Shown one piece after another: positions 7,229 to 15,925 of a stretch of 33,970 bases of DNA. Below the pieces are notes generated by a model. It was not told where the DNA came from. It saw only the letters and a program-made list of their open reading frames with translations, and did no database searches. This stretch comes from Hyphomicrobiales bacterium. Its GTDB lineage: Bacteria; Pseudomonadota; Alphaproteobacteria; Rhizobiales; Rhizobiaceae. The stretch is taken from NCBI GenBank assembly GCA_024224595.1, contig JAAENI010000127.1:1-33970 (forward strand). The letters run 5' to 3'. A program made the translations under genes and the position numbers. Within the stretch, counting starts at the first letter, position 1; each line of letters starts with the position of its first letter.

Positions 7229-10185
7229 ATGCTTCAAATCGCATAGTCGGCAAGGGAAAACTTAGCCCGGCGAAACTCATCAGTTTCACATTTGACGGCA
7301 GAACATTAACCGCCCTTGAAGGAGACACTCTTGCGTCTGCCTTGCTCGCCAACGGCATCCATCTGGTTGCACGTTCATTTAAATATCACAGACCACGCGG
7401 TATTCTGAGCTCAGGTTCAGAAGAACCCAATGCCCTGATGGATATTTCCCGCGACAAAGCCCGTACCCAACCCAACGTGCGGGCGACAGTACAAGAGGTA
7501 TTCGAAGGCCTAAATGCGAAAAGCCAGAACCGATGGCCTTCACTCGAATTTGATATTGGCAGTGTCAACAATTCTCTGTCCCGTTTTTTCCCGGCAGGAT
7601 TTTATTACAAAACATTCAAATGGCCCCAATCAGCCTGGAATAGGGTCTATGAACCGATAATACGTAAAGCAGCCGGCTTGGGAGTATCACCACAGGAGGC
7701 TGATACAGATTCCTACGCCAACCGTTTTGCCCATTGCCAGGTTCTGGTTATTGGTGGTGGGGCCGCAGGCCTGACTGCCGCGATAAGTGCCGCAAAAACC
7801 GGCAAACAGATTTTCTTGTGTGATGAAAATCCTGAATTTGGTGGATCACTTCTCTCTGAAACAAAAACGCTAATTGATGGCATCAGTGCGGCTGAATGGG
7901 TTTCGCAGACCCTTGAAGAACTGCGTTCCTTAGACAATGTCACATTGCTAAACCGCACCACCGCATTTGGTTATTACGCACAAAACATGGTCACCCTCAA
8001 TGAAAGAGTAAGTGATCATCTGCCGTCACCAGCGACTGATTTGCCGCGTGAACGCATGTGGCAGATACGTGCTGGTCAGGTCATTCTGGCAACTGGCGCT
8101 ATTGAGCGTCAGATTGTATTTCCTGACAATGATAGACCCGGTATCATGCTGGCTTCAGCGGCCCGTGAATATCTCAACCAATACGGCGTGGCACCCGGTC
8201 GCAATGCAGGTATTTATACAGCTTGTGATTCTGCCTGGATGGCAGCCTTTGATCTGAAGGAAGCTGGCATTAACATCCCTGTCATTGTTGATACCCGCAC
8301 AGACATCAATTCTGAACTGCTCGAACGTGCTAATGATTTGGGCATCAATATCCTCAAGGCACACCAGATAACCGCAACTGCAGGACGACTTCGAGTAAAA
8401 TCAATCCAGGTTGAGAATATGAATGGCGGTGCCAGACAACAATTTGAAGTTGATTGCCTTTTAATGTCGGGCGGCTGGACACCATCGGTTCATTTATTTT
8501 CCCAATCTCGCGGCAAATTGAAATTTGATGAAGAAAATGGGAGATTTATTCCGGATGTTTATGCTCAAAATTGCATATCTGTTGGCTCCTGTAATGGGAC
8601 CAACGATCTGGAGAAGGCCATCATCGAAGCCAGCACAGCCGTCGGCAAAGAAATAAAACTGGAAATCGAAGATTCTCCCTCAATGGATGGTCACCTCATA
8701 GGTATTCCAGGTAAAGCCAGACCGAATGATCATTCCGCATCATTCATTGATTTTCAAAACGATGTTAAAGCCACCGATATTCGTCTGGCAGTGCAAGAGG
8801 GTATGCATTCGATCGAACATGTCAAACGCTATACCACAACAGGGATGGCCTCCGATCAGGGTAAAATGTCGAATATGCATGGTCTGGCAATCGTCGCCCA
8901 GGTTTTAAATAAAGATATTCCTCAAGTGGGCTTAACCACTTTTCGCTCGCCTTATACTCCCGTATCGTTTGGCTCGATTGCCAATCATTCTCGTGGTGAA
9001 TTGTTCGATCCTGTAAGGCGCACGTCCATTCACTCATGGGCAGAAAAAGAAGGTGCGGTGTTTGAAGACGTCGGCAATTGGAAACGCGCCTGGTATTTCC
9101 CCAAAGCGGGTGAAGATATGCTTGCCGCGGTCAACCGTGAATGCAAGATCACTCGGCAGGTGGCCGGCATATTTGATGCTTCAACATTGGGCAAAATTGA
9201 AGCCGTTGGCCCCGATGTCGTCAAATTCATGAATCTGATGTACACCAATCCCTGGGACAAACTGGCGGTTGGGCGATGTCGCTATGGTATCATGTGTCGC
9301 GAAGATGGCTACATTTATGATGATGGCGTTATTGCAAGACTGGCGGAGGATCGCTTCCATATTACCACAACAACTGGTGGTGCACCGCGTGTCCTCAATA
9401 TGATGGAAGATTATCTGCAGACCGAATTTCCAGATTGGAAAGTCTGGCTCACATCAACTTCGGAACAATGGGCGGTAATCGCAATAAATGGCCCAACAGC
9501 ACGCGACATTATCGAACCATTTGTTGAGGACATCGATATGTCACCCGAAGCGTTACCTCACATGAGTGTGCGCGAAGGGAAAATTTGCGGCATTCCCTGT
9601 CGGCTGATGCGGGTTTCATTTACCGGCGAAGTCGGTTTTGAAATCAATATACCCGCTGACTACGGAAAGTCGGTCTGGGAGGCAATATACGCCCATGGCG
9701 CTCCCAAAGGTTTAGTCGCCTATGGCACTGAAGCAATGCATGTCATGCGAGCAGAAAAAGGATATATCATTGTCGGCCAGGATACAGATGGCACGGTCAC
9801 TCCTCAAGATGCAGGTGTTGGCTGGGCAATTGGCAAAAAGAAGACTGATTTTGTTGGCATACGCGGTCTCAAAAGACCGGATCTGGCAGCCGAGGGGCGC
9901 AGACAACTGGTGGGGCTGAAAACAAAAAAACCAAATACTGTACTGGAGGAAGGTGCCCAGATTGTTGCGGACCCCAATCAAAGCATACCCATGCAAATGA
10001 TAGGTTTTGTTACCTCTTCCTATTGGTCAGAAGTGTTAGGTCATTCAATTGCACTGGCAATTGTCGAAAATGGACATTCACGTATGGGTGAAACACTTTA
10101 TGTGCCCATGGAAAACGAAACTTTTGAAGTCGAATTAGTCGGCACGGTTTTCTACGATCAGAAAGGAGAGCGCATCAATGGCTAG
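7225..10185 (+). CDS. soxA: Sarcosine oxidase subunit alpha
   Basis: The 986-residue alpha subunit binds NAD and folate. Its N-terminal region (about 15-80) resembles the ferredoxin-like domain of the family and contains LEGDTLASALLANGI and FKYHRPRG. A Rossmann motif VLVIGGGAAGLTAA lies at about 173-186. From about residue 600 to the end it is related to GcvT aminomethyltransferases (WYFPKAGE, MNLMYTNPWDKLAVG, GEVGFEINIPA), the part that transfers the methyl-derived carbon to tetrahydrofolate. Strong AAAGGAGG at 7211-7218 precedes the ATG, which overlaps the soxD stop by four bases. Length is normal for the family and no disruption is visible. Confidence 0.97.
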   Translation: MNASNRIVGKGKLSPAKLISFTFDGRTLTALEGDTLASALLANGIHLVARSFKYHRPRGILSSGSEEPNALMDISRDKARTQPNVRATVQEVFEGLNAKSQNRWPSLEFDIGSVNNSLSRFFPAGFYYKTFKWPQSAWNRVYEPIIRKAAGLGVSPQEADTDSYANRFAHCQVLVIGGGAAGLTAAISAAKTGKQIFLCDENPEFGGSLLSETKTLIDGISAAEWVSQTLEELRSLDNVTLLNRTTAFGYYAQNMVTLNERVSDHLPSPATDLPRERMWQIRAGQVILATGAIERQIVFPDNDRPGIMLASAAREYLNQYGVAPGRNAGIYTACDSAWMAAFDLKEAGINIPVIVDTRTDINSELLERANDLGINILKAHQITATAGRLRVKSIQVENMNGGARQQFEVDCLLMSGGWTPSVHLFSQSRGKLKFDEENGRFIPDVYAQNCISVGSCNGTNDLEKAIIEASTAVGKEIKLEIEDSPSMDGHLIGIPGKARPNDHSASFIDFQNDVKATDIRLAVQEGMHSIEHVKRYTTTGMASDQGKMSNMHGLAIVAQVLNKDIPQVGLTTFRSPYTPVSFGSIANHSRGELFDPVRRTSIHSWAEKEGAVFEDVGNWKRAWYFPKAGEDMLAAVNRECKITRQVAGIFDASTLGKIEAVGPDVVKFMNLMYTNPWDKLAVGRCRYGIMCREDGYIYDDGVIARLAEDRFHITTTTGGAPRVLNMMEDYLQTEFPDWKVWLTSTSEQWAVIAINGPTARDIIEPFVEDIDMSPEALPHMSVREGKICGIPCRLMRVSFTGEVGFEINIPADYGKSVWEAIYAHGAPKGLVAYGTEAMHVMRAEKGYIIVGQDTDGTVTPQDAGVGWAIGKKKTDFVGIRGLKRPDLAAEGRRQLVGLKTKKPNTVLEEGAQIVADPNQSIPMQMIGFVTSSYWSEVLGHSIALAIVENGHSRMGETLYVPMENETFEVELVGTVFYDQKGERING

Positions 10186-10735
10186 CTTACCTGTGAACGA
10201 CCTTCCCAGACTTCATCCACTGGAGAATCAGCTATTTGCTGCCAACAATGTTTTGCTAGAGCCTGTCGCGGCCCATACACGCATGATTCTGCGGGCCAGC
10301 GCTGATCAGGTTGAATCAGTCAGTGGTATTCTTGGAATCATGTTGCCCACGCTCCCAAAAACATCCACCACCAATGGCCCACGCACGGTTATGTGGCTTG
10401 GGCCCGATGAGTGGCTAGTTTTAGAAAAATTGGAATCCAGCCCCAACAAATTGCCAAAGAAGCTGGCAGACACCCAATGTTGTGTCGTCGATGTTTCTCA
10501 CAGGAACACAGCAATCCTATTAAATGGTAAAGGAGCTGAGAATGTTCTTAACACCGGATGCCCGCAAAACCTCTCAAAGAACGTTTTCCCAAATGGAGCC
10601 TGTACACGCACAGTGTTGGGTAAATCAGAAATAATTTTACTGCGCACCTCCACCAACACATTTCACATTGAATGTTGGCGGTCATTTTCAGATTATGTAT
10701 GGAAATATCTGGTTGATGGCATCAAAACCCTGTAG
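10178..10735 (+). CDS. soxG: Sarcosine oxidase subunit gamma
   Basis: SoxG completes the heterotetramer. The 185-residue product has the folate-binding-like features of this subunit: an N-terminal segment ending in RMILRAS-like text, MWLGPDEWLVL in the middle, CCVVDVSHRNTAILLNGKGAENVLNTGCP, and a C-terminal FHIECWRSFSDYVWKYL. The ATG at 10178 follows AAAGGAGAG and lies eight bases inside the end of soxA. It is the last sox gene; no purU, folD or glyA follows in the window, unlike some soxBDAG operons. Confidence 0.95.
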   Translation: MASLPVNDLPRLHPLENQLFAANNVLLEPVAAHTRMILRASADQVESVSGILGIMLPTLPKTSTTNGPRTVMWLGPDEWLVLEKLESSPNKLPKKLADTQCCVVDVSHRNTAILLNGKGAENVLNTGCPQNLSKNVFPNGACTRTVLGKSEIILLRTSTNTFHIECWRSFSDYVWKYLVDGIKTL

Positions 10736-10787
10736 ATAGTTTGGCCGGAAAAAACAGTAAAGCTTTTGAAATGGAGAAACATAAATA

Positions 10788-12002
10788 GTGGTTGCATCCA
10801 AACCCAAGAAGGTCACATCAAGGCTGGTGCTGAATTACCCCGGATTTGAGGCGACAGACCCCTCGCATCAACTGGAGCGATTGTCAGCAAATGGCAGTAA
10901 ATTTGGCAAAGTCTGGAATGTGGAATTCAATGAAATTGACAAGGTTGATGAACCTGAAAATCATCTCGCAGTCAGCAACTTTCAAACAAAGGGCAAAAAT
11001 TGGCAAACCGATACTCGACTTATTCAGTTTGGTTGGCATGACATTATCGAAAGATATGAAGGGCAACCCTACCCTCAAAGCTTTTTCACCAATTTTCCAA
11101 AATACCTGAGTTTCTTTACAGACGGAACAGTGTTTCGGTATTTTCGCACACATTGGCGCTACGGTGTGTTCACAATTTACCCAATCCTGACAATGATCAT
11201 TTTTGCCCTCGCGTCCTATTTTACCGCTGACTTTCTGGTCAACGCACTATTTGGTCCAAGCTGGATTGCAACACTTTCCCTGGCATTGCTATTTGTGATG
11301 ATATTGAATAAGTGGCCCGGCGATCGATTTTATATGAACCTGTCGATCAACGACTGGGGTTTTGCCAGAGATCTCGCTAAAAAAACAAATCCGGCAATTG
11401 AAAAACGCTACGATGAATTCGCTGCAAGAATGGCTTCGGAAATTAGTGAGTCTGACCACGATGAGATCATCATTGTCGGTCATTCATTTGGCACGATTTG
11501 GGCTGTTCAGGCACTGGCCCGGGTTTATCGCGATACTCCCGAAATTCTCGAAAACAAACAGATAACTTTTCTTTCCCTAGGCTCATCTTTGTTGAAAATC
11601 AATCTCATACCTTTGGCCAATTCAATGCGTGAAATGTCAAAAATTGTCATGTCACAACCTAATCTGTTATGGAATGAAACCCAAACCCATATTGACCTGA
11701 TAGCTTTTCACGGTACCGAGCCAAACCTGACATTGGGATTGGCATCGCCTGAAACAGAAATTCACATCGATGAAGTGCGCTTCTCACGGGTAATGGATAA
11801 ACAACGTTACCGGAAAATGAGGAAATCATTTTACCGCTCCCATCGCCAATATATCATGTACCAGGATCAGCGTTGCCATTTCGATTTTTTCCTGAAGTGC
11901 TTTGGACCAGTTCCCATTCGGGATATCGCAAGAAATGCAGATAGTATGAATCGTATTGACATTGATGGTAAGTTGCACGATGACCCAGTCTCAATTAATT
12001 GA
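10788..12002 (+). CDS. Membrane-anchored alpha/beta hydrolase-like protein
   Basis: The 404-residue product has an N-terminal soluble part containing LVLNYPGFEATDP, two hydrophobic segments at about 127-150 and 157-175, then a C-terminal part with IIIVGHSFGTIWAVQALA, where GHSFG (231-235) is a nucleophile elbow with S233. No signal peptide is seen, so the protein probably sits in the inner membrane through the central hairpin. A likely base is one of the histidines near CHFDFFLKC. Substrate unknown. The start is GTG at 10788 after a GGAG. It begins 52 bases after soxG, but its function seems unrelated. It ends 19 bases before the methyltransferase-like gene, and the two are probably co-transcribed. 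Confidence 0.7.
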   Translation: MVASKPKKVTSRLVLNYPGFEATDPSHQLERLSANGSKFGKVWNVEFNEIDKVDEPENHLAVSNFQTKGKNWQTDTRLIQFGWHDIIERYEGQPYPQSFFTNFPKYLSFFTDGTVFRYFRTHWRYGVFTIYPILTMIIFALASYFTADFLVNALFGPSWIATLSLALLFVMILNKWPGDRFYMNLSINDWGFARDLAKKTNPAIEKRYDEFAARMASEISESDHDEIIIVGHSFGTIWAVQALARVYRDTPEILENKQITFLSLGSSLLKINLIPLANSMREMSKIVMSQPNLLWNETQTHIDLIAFHGTEPNLTLGLASPETEIHIDEVRFSRVMDKQRYRKMRKSFYRSHRQYIMYQDQRCHFDFFLKCFGPVPIRDIARNADSMNRIDIDGKLHDDPVSIN

Positions 12003-12021
12003 TTCAGGGAGCTAACCCATT

Positions 12022-12624
12022 TTGGAATTTTCGCTTACAGATCCGGCCTTTGTCGGCAAGCTCTTTTGGTTTACTGGACTGGCAATCTGGCTGGCTATCC
12101 GCTATCGACCGAACCGTACATCGCGTAAAAACAAAATATCGGTCACTGCACGCAGTCCGGTTGAAAATGTTTCCATGATTGTCTCATTTTCAGGATTAGG
12201 CATCATTCCATTGATTTGGATATTCTCTGGTGAGCTATCATCATTCAATCACGCGGCTAATTGGGTTGTGATCATTATCGGTATTATCCTGTTTGCCTGG
12301 TCGTTATATCTGTTTCGCATCACACACAAAGCACTGGGTGCTATGTGGTCGGTCAGCCTGGATTTGCGCGAAGGCCACAAGTTGGTCACCAGCGGCATCT
12401 ATGAAAAAGTGCGTCACCCAATGTATTCCGCTTTCTGGTTATGGGCTGTTGCGCAACCCTTCCTGCTGTCAAACTGGATCGCCGGGTTTTCAGGCATAGT
12501 TGGTTTTGGAACATTGTTTTTCCTCCGTGTTGGACGTGAAGAAGCAATGATGGAAGGCGAGTTTGGCGATCAGTACAAAGATTATTGCCAGCGAACAAAA
12601 CGCATCATTCCTGAAATTTACTGA
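12022..12624 (+). CDS. Isoprenylcysteine carboxyl methyltransferase (ICMT)-like membrane protein
   Basis: The 200-residue product has about four to five transmembrane segments and the C-terminal signature of the ICMT/phospholipid methyltransferase family: KLVTSGIYEKVRHPMYSAF (120-138) and, after a hydrophobic stretch, RVGREEAMMEGEFGDQYKDY (169-188) then RTKRIIP. In bacteria this family methylates lipids, isoprenoid acids or other membrane-near substrates with SAM; the actual substrate is not shown. The start is TTG at 12022, about 20 bases after the hydrolase gene; the reading frame and the membrane segment support it. A hydrolase next to a methyltransferase suggests joint lipid modification, an inference only. 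Confidence 0.8.
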   Translation: MEFSLTDPAFVGKLFWFTGLAIWLAIRYRPNRTSRKNKISVTARSPVENVSMIVSFSGLGIIPLIWIFSGELSSFNHAANWVVIIIGIILFAWSLYLFRITHKALGAMWSVSLDLREGHKLVTSGIYEKVRHPMYSAFWLWAVAQPFLLSNWIAGFSGIVGFGTLFFLRVGREEAMMEGEFGDQYKDYCQRTKRIIPEIY

Positions 12625-12892
12625 TCAACTGACCCGGAAATTGTTTTTAACACTTTGTTGGGAACTCGAAAAAAGTGGCCGTTGGCATTTTTACAATTTC
12701 ATTTAACCGGATTTGTGCAACATAATTGCAACACATCTTCAAATTCGCACATCCACACAAAAGCATCCGGCAAACTTCCTCAAATACCATTGATTTACCG
12801 TTTCAATTGATACATGTTAACGCATCGCTGACCATTGCTAGATTGCCGAATCATTTATCAACTAATTTACCCACATTTCTCAGGGCCCATTT

Positions 12893-13618
12893 ATGTCTTT
12901 TCCTATTTTGCCAATCCGATTAACTTTTGCAATGATTTTGGTCAGTGCTCTTGCACTGACAGGATGTTCAAATACTTCCAAAACAAACAGCGAAACAATA
13001 GCAATTTCGGCGAGCAAAACATCCAAAATATCTAAACCATCCAGATCAACCAAAGCCCGAAAAAAAACCCGATCATCTCGAGAAATTGCTTCCCATGTCA
13101 ATCGAACAGGAGAGATTATCCTGTTACGAGGACTGGCCAATGTTTATTCCAGAGGCATGGATGTTATTGGTGACCGGTTAAAAGCCAAAGGCGTCGATGC
13201 CCGTGTCTATAATCACCGGGCTTGGGAAAACCTTGCAATTGATATTGTTGCGCGTTCAAAAGAAAAGAACGTCTCCTATCCGATCATTATTATGGGACAT
13301 TCACTGGGTGGAAATGCTTCTGTACAGATGGCGTCCTATCTTGGAAAACGTGATATCCCCGTTTCCTATGTCGTTGCTTTTGATCCCACTGTAACCACCT
13401 TTGCTGGCCCTAAAGTTAAAAAGGTTGTAAATTACTACCTGCCCAACGGTAAGAATACCGTGCGCAAAGGCCAGGGATTTTCTGGCAAACTTTCTAACAT
13501 CAATGTATCCAACATTAACGGTATCAAACATACGACAGTTGAAAAAACGCGAAAATTACAAAATCAGGCCATCAATACGGTAATGAAACTGGTCAGGAAA
13601 CGGCGCAGACACGGATAA
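12893..13618 (+). CDS. Lipoprotein with alpha/beta hydrolase (lipase/thioesterase-like) domain
   Basis: The 241-residue product starts with a lipoprotein signal: hydrophobic FAMILVSALALTGC, with lipobox LTGC and lipidated C25. A Ser/Lys/Arg-rich linker (28-62) leads to a small alpha/beta hydrolase domain. The nucleophile elbow MGHSLGG holds S137; D164 (VVAFDPT) and H213 (GIKHTT) are well placed to complete a triad. It should be tethered to the membrane on the periplasmic side. The C-terminus is very basic (VRKRRRHG). The gene is 268 bases past the ICMT-like gene, a spacer with no other visible gene. Substrate unknown; the fold is fairly sure. Confidence 0.8.
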   Translation: MSFPILPIRLTFAMILVSALALTGCSNTSKTNSETIAISASKTSKISKPSRSTKARKKTRSSREIASHVNRTGEIILLRGLANVYSRGMDVIGDRLKAKGVDARVYNHRAWENLAIDIVARSKEKNVSYPIIIMGHSLGGNASVQMASYLGKRDIPVSYVVAFDPTVTTFAGPKVKKVVNYYLPNGKNTVRKGQGFSGKLSNINVSNINGIKHTTVEKTRKLQNQAINTVMKLVRKRRRHG

Positions 13619-13644
13619 ACTACCAGACAACTTGTTATCCCAAT

Positions 13645-14244
13645 TCAATTGCCGGTCCATTGCTCACACTCCAGCGTTGGGTCGTCGCAGTTTATAGTGC
13701 CTTGAAGTATAGCGTAGCCGCCATCAGACCCGTCTGCCAGATGAAGATGGCGCCTGGGTCAGATCAAATAGCATGCAGGTCATTATGCACTGGGAGAGCC
13801 ATATACCATGGATCAATCGGCTCAGTTGAAACTTTCCCTCGGGCCAGTTTTCAAGGTTTTCCAGTTCACTATGTTTGAGATCCAGAACCATGCGCAAAGC
13901 ACCGTCATATTTTCTGAAAACTGTGCTGACGATTAATTCCTGGCGATAGGTGGGCACCATCATAATCGCCTATTTTGACTCGAAATTTTTCACATAACCA
14001 TTGCATTACCGGGGGAAAAACGCCCAGGAAAAATGTTTGAGCCAATTATTACCCGAAGTTTTGGCCGCAACTTCATGAGGAATTCCACGTGGAGAAAATT
14101 AAGTTTTAAAGTCTCATCACTGATCGCCAAAGCCCAATCACCAGGCACCTCAACATACTGATCGAATTCCTCCACCCCTTAGAAATCATCAAATGATGGA
14201 AGCGCTGAATAAAACTGCTCACTTTTTACATTTGCAACATTCAT
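13645..14244 (-). pseudogene. Decayed DUF3095 family gene
   Basis: Fragments in several minus-strand frames match the DUF3095 family in order. From an ATG at 14244 comes MNVANVKSEQFYSALPSFDDF, then TAA at 14181-14179, and in the same frame EEFDQYVEVPGDWALAI. That continues to SDETLKLNFLHVEFLMKLRP, which resembles the family's middle part, and stops at 13992. A shifted frame gives FRVKIGDYDG. The next gives YRQELIVSTVFRKYDGALRM and VLDLKHSE up to SQCIMTCMLFD. Another shift gives HLHLADGSDGGYA near 13749-13711, the family's C-terminal motif, ending in TGA at 13647-13645. About 600 bases remain of what should be over 1 kb, so the gene has an internal deletion, a stop and at least two frameshifts. 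Intact members look like cyclase-related signalling proteins of unclear role. It lies 50 bases after pgm on the same strand. Confidence 0.7.
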
Positions 14245-14293
14245 GGATGATTTGATTGCTTACATGATGCAGAGCGAGGTTGATTTATTTGTG

Positions 14294-15925
14294 TCAGGAA
14301 ATCACGTCAGCCCGTGTTCGACCCAGATAACTGCTAAATTTGGCAAGTTCCAGAACGGCTTCACGCACCGGTTTTAGAACCTCGGTTGTTGACAGGTTGA
14401 ATATGTTCGCAGATGGCACATATTGTTCCAGATAAAGCCGCACAGTAGCCCCTTCAGTTCCAGTACCTGATAAGCGTAATACTGCACGCGCATCACCATT
14501 AAAATAGATACGGATACCCTGATGGCTGGAGACTGAACCATCAACCGGGTCATGATAAGAAAACTCGTCAGCCCTGCTAACCGTCAATGTTCCAAACCTC
14601 CTCGACGGAAGCTCTGTCAGATTTTCTATAACATGATCCATCAGTTGATTGGCAGCGTCGACAGGTACGGCCTCATAGTCATGCCTGGAATAATAGTTGC
14701 GGCCAAATTCACGCCAGTGTTCTTCAAGAATTTGAACTACAGACTGTTTGCGTTTGCCAAGAATATTAAGCCATAGCAAAACGGCCCATAAGCCATCTTT
14801 CTCACGCACGTGGTTGGATCCCGTTCCAGCACTTTCTTCCCCACATAAAGTCACTTTACCCGCATCGAGAAGACTGCCAAAAAACTTCCAGCCGGTTGGT
14901 GTTTCAAAACTTTCAAAACCAAGTTTTTCTGCCACCCGGTCACATGCGGCACTCGTTGGCATAGAACGCGCCACTCCCGCTAAACCTTCTTTGTATGCCG
15001 GCACCAGGTGGGCATTTGCAGTCAAAACTGCGAGACTGTCAGAAGGTGTTACGTAAAGTCCTTTTCCAACAATCATATTGCGATCACCATCGCCATCAGA
15101 TGCCGCACCAAAGTCAGGAGCGGAACCGCTCATCATCAAATCAACAAGTGGCTTGGCCCAAACCGGATTGGGATCAGGATGACCACCACCAAAATCTTCA
15201 AGCGGCACACCATTCATCACTGAGCCGGGCTCTGCACCAAGTTCACCTTCCAAAATTGCCTTGGCATAAGGACCTGTCACTGCATGCATTGCATCAAAGC
15301 GCAAGAAAAAACCGGACGCAAACAACGCCCGGATACAATCAAAATCAAACAGCTTCTTCATCAGTTGAAGGTAGTCGGCAACTGGATCGACGATCTCCAC
15401 AATCATATCGCCAATCTGCTGTTCGCCGATTTTGCTCAGATCAACATCCTCTTCATTCACAATCCTGTACTGATTGATGATCGTCGTATTGTGATAAATC
15501 TTATCACTCACATTTTCCGTTGCTGGCCCACCGTTTTCTCCATTAAACTTAACCCCAAAATCTTCATCGATTCCACCGGGGTTATGGCTGGCAGAAAGTA
15601 TCAAACCTCCATTTGTCTTGTTTAGGCGGATTAGATGAGAAACTGCAGGTGTCGACACTACCCCATTCTGACCTACAATGATTTTATCAGCTCCATTCGC
15701 TGCAGCCATTTTCAGAATAATCTGAATAGCCTGTTTGTTATAATATCGCCCATCACCACCCACGACAAAAGTTTTGTTTTTCGCACCATCAATCGCATTA
15801 AAAACGGATTGCACAAAATTCTCCAGATAACCGTCTTCCATAAAAACCCTGGTTTTCTTTCGAAGGCCTGATGTGCCGGGTTTCTGACCGGTAATTGGGA
15901 ACGTTTCAATTGTTTGTATTGTCAT
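14294..15925 (-). CDS. pgm: Phosphoglucomutase (alpha-D-glucose phosphate specific)
   Basis: Pgm interconverts glucose 1-phosphate and glucose 6-phosphate, linking glycogen to central metabolism. The 542-residue product has the phosphoserine loop SASHNPGG (catalytic S113), the metal-binding loop ASDGDGDRN (DGDGD at 277-281), the sugar-binding CGEESAGTGSNHVREKDGLW, and the phosphate-binding LSGTGTEGATVRLYLE near the C-terminus. An upstream in-frame ATG at 15985 would add 20 residues unlike the family. The ATG at 15925 forms ATGA with the malQ stop and gives the family N-terminus (MTIQTIETFPITGQKPGTSG). It is the last intact gene of the glycogen operon. Confidence 0.97.
   Translation of the reverse strand: MTIQTIETFPITGQKPGTSGLRKKTRVFMEDGYLENFVQSVFNAIDGAKNKTFVVGGDGRYYNKQAIQIILKMAAANGADKIIVGQNGVVSTPAVSHLIRLNKTNGGLILSASHNPGGIDEDFGVKFNGENGGPATENVSDKIYHNTTIINQYRIVNEEDVDLSKIGEQQIGDMIVEIVDPVADYLQLMKKLFDFDCIRALFASGFFLRFDAMHAVTGPYAKAILEGELGAEPGSVMNGVPLEDFGGGHPDPNPVWAKPLVDLMMSGSAPDFGAASDGDGDRNMIVGKGLYVTPSDSLAVLTANAHLVPAYKEGLAGVARSMPTSAACDRVAEKLGFESFETPTGWKFFGSLLDAGKVTLCGEESAGTGSNHVREKDGLWAVLLWLNILGKRKQSVVQILEEHWREFGRNYYSRHDYEAVPVDAANQLMDHVIENLTELPSRRFGTLTVSRADEFSYHDPVDGSVSSHQGIRIYFNGDARAVLRLSGTGTEGATVRLYLEQYVPSANIFNLSTTEVLKPVREAVLELAKFSSYLGRTRADVIS

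Noticed and set aside
14995-15477. Plus-strand open frame of 160 codons
   Set aside because: It is antisense to pgm and very rich in Gln, His and Ser, as expected of a shadow frame.
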